Notes under the pieces: generated by a model
The model's database searches: none
What the model was told of the DNA's origin: nothing
What the model saw: the letters and a program-made list of their open reading frames with translations, nothing else
Made by a program: the position numbers and the translations under genes
Source of the DNA: Gottfriedia solisilvae
GTDB taxonomy: Bacteria; Bacillota; Bacilli; Bacillales; Bacillaceae_G
Length of the DNA stretch: 42,678 bases
Assembly (NCBI RefSeq): GCF_002128405.1
Contig: NZ_NETJ01000012.1
Coordinates: forward strand, 1-42,678
Reading direction: 5' to 3'
In this document: piece by piece, positions 37,947 through 42,678 of the stretch
Layout: every line of letters begins with the position of its first letter
Position numbering within the stretch: position 1 is the first letter of the stretch

Positions 37947-38429
37947 ATGAAAAAAAATCGTTTATTTATTGGAATCCTATTAATCGGCTTTGGTTTGTAT
38001 TACTTTATTTCGAAATGGCATGTCCCTTCACTAAACATATTTACATACTGGACGACGCCAATCTTAATTACAGGAGTTGCACTTTTAGTCCAAGCTTTTA
38101 AAGGTAAAGAAACACATTATGTATTCCCTGGATTTATCGTTCTTGGATTTGGCATTCACTTTTATGCGATTTCACATGTTGACTCATGGCCAAATCATTG
38201 GTCTGTATTAACACTCATCATATCCATTGGCATGCTATTTCAATCTCAAAGAGGTAAAGGAGATCTTCTTCCAGGAATTCTATTATTTATTATGTCTTTA
38301 TTTTTCCTTTTTAATGAAAAGCTTACAACAATGCTTAGCTCACTTCAGTCACAAGTTTCATATTTCCAGCAATATTGGCCAGTCTTAATTGCCTTGATTG
38401 GTTTATACCTTCTATTTTCAAAAAAATAA
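37947..38429 (+). CDS. Small membrane protein, LiaF/LiaI-like transmembrane region
   Basis: Function not known. The 160 residues form about six membrane segments arranged as hairpins, starting MKKNRLFIGILLIGFGLYYF and ending YWPVLIALIGLYLLFSKK. The pattern of paired helices with a repeated short motif (FIGILLIGFG, FPGFIVLGFG, LLPGILLFIMS) resembles the N-terminal region of LiaF-type proteins. CAGGAG precedes the ATG. It runs divergently from hemA and lies 34-49 bp before the K+ channel gene, so the two are likely co-transcribed. Confidence 0.8.
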   Translation: MKKNRLFIGILLIGFGLYYFISKWHVPSLNIFTYWTTPILITGVALLVQAFKGKETHYVFPGFIVLGFGIHFYAISHVDSWPNHWSVLTLIISIGMLFQSQRGKGDLLPGILLFIMSLFFLFNEKLTTMLSSLQSQVSYFQQYWPVLIALIGLYLLFSKK

Positions 38430-38478
38430 ACATATCGTTACTTAGAAGGATTTAACTATTTTTATGGGAGGTCTGTCA

Positions 38479-39510
38479 TTGCTATACTTCCTTACATTAT
38501 GGAAAAAATTTGTTTCATTTAATTATGTATCAATTTTAATTCTCTCTATACTCATTGTCTCATTTGGGACGATTACTATACATATTTTAGAACCTGAGAC
38601 ATTTCCTACTTTATTTGATGGCTTATGGTGGACAATGACAACATTAACAACTGTTGGTTATGGGGATTTTTTTCCTAAGACTATAGCAGGAAGATGTTTA
38701 GGAATGTTCTTATTTATATTCGGAGTAGGTATTATCGGTTTGCTAGTTTCAAAAACTGTCGATTCCTTTTCAAAGTACCATCGTTTGAAGTTGGAGGGAA
38801 AAATTATGTATAAAGAAAATCATCATTATATTTATATCGGTTGGTCCAAAAAAACAAAAGATGCTATTGAAGAGTTATTTGATTCCTCTCCATCAGCAAA
38901 AGTTGTCTTAATCGAAAATTTAGATACATCACCTTTTGACCATCCACAAGTTCATTTTATACAAGGCGACCCATCTATAGAAAATACTTTGTTAAACGCA
39001 AATATTTTCGGCGCGAAAAGAGTATGTATTTTTGCAGATTCATTAATTGAAGATAGTGTGTTAAAAGATGGTAAAACATTATTGATTGCATCAGCTGTAG
39101 AATCATTATCTAAAACACATCAAAAACCGATTCATACAATAGTTGAAATTTCAAAAGAAAGTCATATTGTTAACTTTAAGCATGTTAATGTTGATGATTT
39201 CGTACTATCTTATGAATCTGTTTCAAGATTAATAGCAAAAACGACTTTACATCCTGGTACTTCAACAATATTTAGACATCTATTAAACACTAAATTTGAT
39301 GGTAGTAATATTCATGTAATTACACCGCTAAAAGAGTGGATCACATATGAAGATGCATACTTAGAATTATTTAAAAAAGGCGCATCCTTATTAGCAGTAA
39401 ATGAACAACTAAATATTCCAAAGTTCAAGAACTTACCTTTACAATCAACTGATCGATTATATATTTATTGTGAAGAAAATATGCTTAAAACGATTCAAAA
39501 AGAGAATTAA
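38479..39510 (+). CDS. RCK-gated potassium channel (YugO/MthK-like)
   Basis: Two-helix K+ channel with a regulatory RCK (TrkA-N) domain, in the membrane. TM1 covers YVSILILSILIVSFGTITIH, the selectivity filter is TTVGYGDFF (residues 57-65 from the TTG), and TM2 covers CLGMFLFIFGVGIIGLLVS. The RCK domain starts near residue 115 (HHYIYIGWSKKTKDAIEEL). The glycine-rich nucleotide loop is degenerate (GWSKKT). The TTG at 38479 is chosen because GGGAGG is seven bases upstream; the ATG at 38464 is an alternative adding five residues, with only a distant AAGGA. A strong internal start precedes the RCK domain. 343 residues. Confidence 0.88.
   Translation: MLYFLTLWKKFVSFNYVSILILSILIVSFGTITIHILEPETFPTLFDGLWWTMTTLTTVGYGDFFPKTIAGRCLGMFLFIFGVGIIGLLVSKTVDSFSKYHRLKLEGKIMYKENHHYIYIGWSKKTKDAIEELFDSSPSAKVVLIENLDTSPFDHPQVHFIQGDPSIENTLLNANIFGAKRVCIFADSLIEDSVLKDGKTLLIASAVESLSKTHQKPIHTIVEISKESHIVNFKHVNVDDFVLSYESVSRLIAKTTLHPGTSTIFRHLLNTKFDGSNIHVITPLKEWITYEDAYLELFKKGASLLAVNEQLNIPKFKNLPLQSTDRLYIYCEENMLKTIQKEN
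38793..38808 (+). promoter_or_regulatory. Internal ribosome-binding site and ATG before the RCK domain
   Basis: GGAGGG (38793-38798) is followed seven bases later by ATG (38806-38808), in frame with the channel. It would give a 234-residue soluble RCK protein, MYKENHHYIYIGWS onward. The archaeal channel MthK makes its free RCK subunit from an internal start at the same structural place. Confidence 0.65.
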
Positions 39511-39532
39511 AAACTTATTTATCTCTAAACAG

Positions 39533-39586
39533 AACAAAAAAAAGAAGCTAGTAGGCAAATATATGCTACTAGCTTCTTTTTTATTT
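39533..39586. terminator. Bidirectional terminator between the K+ channel gene and engB
   Basis: AAAGAAGCTAGTAG (39541-39554) and CTACTAGCTTCTTT (39566-39579) form a 14-bp stem with an 11-base loop, with an A-run on the left and a T-run on the right, so it can end transcription on both strands. Confidence 0.93.
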
Positions 39587-40165
39587 ACAAAGTCGATCAA
39601 TAATAGACCAAGCTTTTTCTTTTCCCATACCAGTCTCAGAAGAAAATAAAACTAATTCATCGCCTTCTTCGATTTGCATTGTTTCTCTAACAACTTTTGC
39701 ATGTTTATCCCATTTACCTTTAGGAATTTTATCTGCTTTTGTTGCAACGATAATAACAGGGATTTGATAATGTTTTAGAAAATCATACATCATTACATCA
39801 TCTTTTGTTGGTGAGTGACGTAAATCCACTAAAAGCACAACAGCTTTTAATTGGTCACGAGATGTGATATATGTTTCAATCATTTTCCCCCATGCTTCAC
39901 GCTCAGTTTTAGAAACTTTCGCATATCCATAACCAGGAACGTCCACATAAAATAATTTTTCGTTAATTAAGAAAAAATTTAATGTTTGTGTCTTTCCAGG
40001 TTTTGAAGATGTACGGGCTAACGCTTTACGGTTTAACATTTTATTAATAAATGATGATTTCCCTACATTCGATCGGCCTGCCAATGCGATTTCGGGAAGC
40101 TGTGTATCTGGATACTGATTAGGGCGAACTGCACTAATCACAATATCCGCTGATGTTACTTTCAT
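39581..40165 (-). CDS. engB: EngB (YsxC), ribosome-biogenesis GTPase
   Basis: Essential GTPase for late 50S assembly. G1 is [12 protein letters not shown] (about residues 30-41), G3 [10 protein letters not shown], and G4 TKAD. 194 residues (B. subtilis 195). Its ATG overlaps the lon stop by four bases (ATGA), with GGAGTG upstream, so translation is coupled to lon. Confidence 0.97.
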   Translation of the reverse strand: MKVTSADIVISAVRPNQYPDTQLPEIALAGRSNVGKSSFINKMLNRKALARTSSKPGKTQTLNFFLINEKLFYVDVPGYGYAKVSKTEREAWGKMIETYITSRDQLKAVVLLVDLRHSPTKDDVMMYDFLKHYQIPVIIVATKADKIPKGKWDKHAKVVRETMQIEEGDELVLFSSETGMGKEKAWSIIDRLCK

Positions 40166-42486
40166 TTTTTCACTCCTACTATAGCATGCACTAAAACCTC
40201 ATCTAAATGGGAAACAGGGATAACAGTTAATCCTTCTTTAACCAAAGGTGGTACATCCTCTAAATCTTTTTCATTTTCTTTTGGGATTATAACTGTTGTT
40301 AATCCAGCACGATGAGCACTTAGCATTTTTTCCTTCAATCCACCAATTGGTAATACTCGACCACGTAATGTGATTTCACCAGTCATTCCAACCTCTTTAC
40401 GAATTGGTTTATTTGTTAGTGCAGAAATTAATGCAGTTGCCATCGTAATACCAGCTGAAGGACCATCCTTTGGAACAGCACCTTCTGGAACATGGATATG
40501 AATATCTAATTTCTCATAGAAATCAGGATCAATACCAAGTCCTTCTGCTTTTGAGCGTATATAGCTAAAAGCAGCTTGTGCAGACTCCTTCATTACATCC
40601 CCAAGCTTACCAGTTAAAGTTAGCTTGCCCTTACCAGGATACAGTGATACTTCAATAGAAAGCGTGTCTCCACCAAATGCAGTATATGCTAAACCAGTTG
40701 CAACACCAATTTGGTCTTCATTTTCCATTTGACCGTATGAAAAAGTTTTCTTACCTAAAAACTCTTCAATATTTTTATCAGTAAAAATTATTTTTTGTTT
40801 CTCATTTGAAACAATTAATTTTGCTGCTTTTCGGCATAATGTCGCAAGTACTCGCTCTAATGATCGTACTCCTGCTTCACGTGTATAATGACGGATAATT
40901 GCACTTAATGCACTCTCACGAATTTGAACAGTTGATTTATTTAATCCATGTTCAGCTAATTTTTTTGGGAATAAATGCTTTTTCGCAATATTAATCTTTT
41001 CGAGCTCAGTATAACCAGAAAGAGTTATAATTTCCATTCTATCACGTAACGGTCCCGGAATTGTAGATAAATCGTTAGCTGTTGCTACAAATAACACTTG
41101 TGAAAGATCAAAAGGCTCTTCAATATAATGATCACTGAAAGAATTGTTTTGCTCAGGATCAAGAACCTCTAGCATTGCCGAAGATGGATCCCCTCTAAAA
41201 TCACTAGACATTTTATCAATCTCATCAAGTAAGAAAACAGGATTATTAGAGCCAGCTTTCTTTATCCCTTGAATAATGCGACCTGGCATTGCTCCGATAT
41301 ACGTTCTTCTATGACCTCTAATTTCTGATTCATCACGAACGCCACCTAAAGATACACGAACGAATTTTCGTGATAATGCATTCGCAATTGAACGAGCTAA
41401 GGAAGTTTTACCAACGCCTGGAGGTCCTGCCAAACATAAAATGGGACCGCGTAATGAATTTGTTAACTGTTGAACAGCTAAATATTCTAAAATTCGTTCC
41501 TTAACTTTTTCAAGTCCCTCATGTTCATTATTTAGGATCTTTTCAGAACGATGAATATCTAATGTATCCTCTGTTCCAAGTGACCATGGAAGTGAGACCA
41601 TCCAATCTAAATACGTACGAACAACGCCTGCTTCTGCTGCATTTGGTGGAAGTTTTTCATATCTAGCTAATTCTTTTAAAACTAACTCTTTTGTTGATTC
41701 AGGCATCCCAGCTTCTTCTATTTTAGTTAAGAATTTATCTACTTCTTCTGTTTTACCTTCACGATCACCAAGTTCACGTTGAATCACTTTTAATTGCTCT
41801 CTTAAGAAATACTCTTTTTGAGTTTTATCGATACTTTTCTTAACTTGTTGACCAATTTTCTCTTCTAATTTAAGTAATTCTTTTTCATCTTGAAGAAAAT
41901 TCAAGATACTATGTATTCTTTCAGTCACATCAACTGTTGCTAATATTTTTTGCTTTTCTTCTTCCTTCAAAGGAATAGCATCAATCATCGCATCAGCTAA
42001 CTTACCAGGCTGATCCTGTTTAACAATCGTTGCGATTGTTTCAGGTAAAATACGTTTAGATAATTTACTGTACTGCTTAAAATGTTGTAACAGAGTTCTC
42101 ATTAAAGCTCGAAGCTCTTTGGAATCATCTAGTGCATCTGGATATTCTTCTACCTTTGCAGAAAGGAACTCATTTTGATCAATAATTGATTTAATCTTTC
42201 CTCTGTGTAAACCCTCAACTGTGATACGAACTGTACCATTTGGCAGAGTAATCTTTTGTGTTAACTTCGCTAATGTACCAAATTGATACAACTCTTCTAG
42301 CTTAGGATTTTCAGTATCTGCATCTATTTGCGTAACCACAAAAATTAAATGATCTAAATCATTAGCTTCCTGTATGGCTTTTATTGACTTTGTTCTTCCT
42401 ACATCGAGATGTGCAATTGTCGCAGGAAATACACTAATTCCTCTTAAAGGTAGGAGGGGTACAACTTTTTCTTTTGTAACATTCAT
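40162..42486 (-). CDS. lon: Lon protease LonA
   Basis: ATP-dependent protease degrading misfolded and regulatory proteins. The N-terminal substrate domain covers residues 1-300, Walker A is [11 protein letters not shown] (about 355), Walker [11 protein letters not shown], and the catalytic Ser-Lys pair is in [15 protein letters not shown] and [15 protein letters not shown]. 774 residues, equal to B. subtilis LonA. GGAGGTG precedes the ATG. In B. subtilis clpX and lonB lie upstream; these would be beyond the right edge. No CtsR-type heptads were seen upstream. Confidence 0.98.
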   Translation of the reverse strand: MNVTKEKVVPLLPLRGISVFPATIAHLDVGRTKSIKAIQEANDLDHLIFVVTQIDADTENPKLEELYQFGTLAKLTQKITLPNGTVRITVEGLHRGKIKSIIDQNEFLSAKVEEYPDALDDSKELRALMRTLLQHFKQYSKLSKRILPETIATIVKQDQPGKLADAMIDAIPLKEEEKQKILATVDVTERIHSILNFLQDEKELLKLEEKIGQQVKKSIDKTQKEYFLREQLKVIQRELGDREGKTEEVDKFLTKIEEAGMPESTKELVLKELARYEKLPPNAAEAGVVRTYLDWMVSLPWSLGTEDTLDIHRSEKILNNEHEGLEKVKERILEYLAVQQLTNSLRGPILCLAGPPGVGKTSLARSIANALSRKFVRVSLGGVRDESEIRGHRRTYIGAMPGRIIQGIKKAGSNNPVFLLDEIDKMSSDFRGDPSSAMLEVLDPEQNNSFSDHYIEEPFDLSQVLFVATANDLSTIPGPLRDRMEIITLSGYTELEKINIAKKHLFPKKLAEHGLNKSTVQIRESALSAIIRHYTREAGVRSLERVLATLCRKAAKLIVSNEKQKIIFTDKNIEEFLGKKTFSYGQMENEDQIGVATGLAYTAFGGDTLSIEVSLYPGKGKLTLTGKLGDVMKESAQAAFSYIRSKAEGLGIDPDFYEKLDIHIHVPEGAVPKDGPSAGITMATALISALTNKPIRKEVGMTGEITLRGRVLPIGGLKEKMLSAHRAGLTTVIIPKENEKDLEDVPPLVKEGLTVIPVSHLDEVLVHAIVGVKK

Positions 42487-42584
42487 TTCGTTACACCTCC
42501 ATATATTTCATTCTATTTAGTTATTTTACCTTAACATCCATATCATTTACAATGAAATGAATTTGTATTTTAAGAAAAGTGGAG

Positions 42585-42678
42585 GCGACTGTTTAGCTCT
42601 GACAAGCATAAGGCGAAGACCGGTGAAAGTTGCTTTTTAACTTTAACTGGTATTTGACTTATGACCTCGAGGAGCTAG
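42585..42678. repeat. Long imperfect hairpin repeat, cut by the window edge
   Basis: An unusual GC-mixed block with nested inverted repeats: TAGCTC/GAGCTA (42594-42599 and 42672-42677), CATAAG/CTTATG (42607-42612 and 42658-42663), and ACCGGTGAAAGTT/AACTTTAACTGGT (42619-42631 and 42639-42651, 12 of 13 pairing) about the loop GCTTTTT. Together they fold into one arm of about 84 bases. It resembles an intergenic repeat I recall from several Bacillus genomes. No coding frame accounts for it. Confidence 0.75.

Overview
This window is a low-GC Firmicute chromosome segment, almost certainly from an endospore-forming member of the Bacillaceae. It carries the sporulation genes safA, spo0B, spoIVFA/FB, spoIIB, spo0M, ysxE and spoVID among housekeeping genes, and the order matches the B. 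subtilis 168 block lon-hem-spoVID-valS-folC-maf-mre-min-spoIVF-rplU-obg-nad-safA. Strong Shine-Dalgarno sites and many TTG/GTG starts fit the same group. It is core genome: there is no prophage, CRISPR array, transposase gene or defence island. All names rest on my reading of the sequence and memory of families; no database search was possible.

Layout, left to right. 1-1037: 5' part of the spore-coat gene safA with an 11-copy 36-bp tandem repeat. 1253-6535: NAD synthesis genes nadB-nadC-nadA, divergent from nifS-niaR. 6572-9777: rplU-prp-rpmA and spo0B-obg. 9778-11689: an RNase E/G gene and an Asp/Asn-rich lipoprotein. 11690-12469: a gene-free stretch with three structured repeats. 12470-14093: spoIVFA-spoIVFB. 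14192-19690: maf-radC and mreBCD-minCD (cell shape, septum placement). 20031-22862: spoIIB and a membrane GAF-GGDEF protein. 22892-26910: valS-folC behind a T-box leader. 27435-31220: spo0M, then spoVID-ysxE. 31508-37722: hemAXCDBL (glutamyl-tRNA to uroporphyrinogen III). 37947-39510: a small membrane protein and a K+ channel on the plus strand. 39581-42486: lon-engB. The right edge enters a long imperfect hairpin repeat.

The genes join in a few programmes. SafA and SpoVID are partners in spore coat morphogenesis, SpoIVFA/FB control sigma-K activation, and Spo0B feeds the phosphorelay. Candidate sigma-E promoters of one geometry (TCATAA-type -35, 14-nt spacer, CATA-type -10) precede safA, spoIVFA and spoVID. 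Prp is the protease that trims the N-terminus of L27, and both genes lie in the rplU operon. NiaR probably represses the divergent nad/nif promoters through a TGTC-TT-GACA palindrome.

The most notable observations are two genes with a strong, in-frame internal ribosome-binding site and start codon. One is in safA (codon 191, as for the known SafA-C30 product). The other is in the K+ channel (codon 115, just before the RCK domain, like the internal start of MthK). Others are a pair of diverged intergenic repeats whose closing stem shows a compensatory base-pair change, a GGDEF gene where B. subtilis has comC, and several local differences from the B. subtilis order (extra rng, spo0M and K+ channel; no pheA-pheB). 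I found no convincing undescribed multi-gene system.
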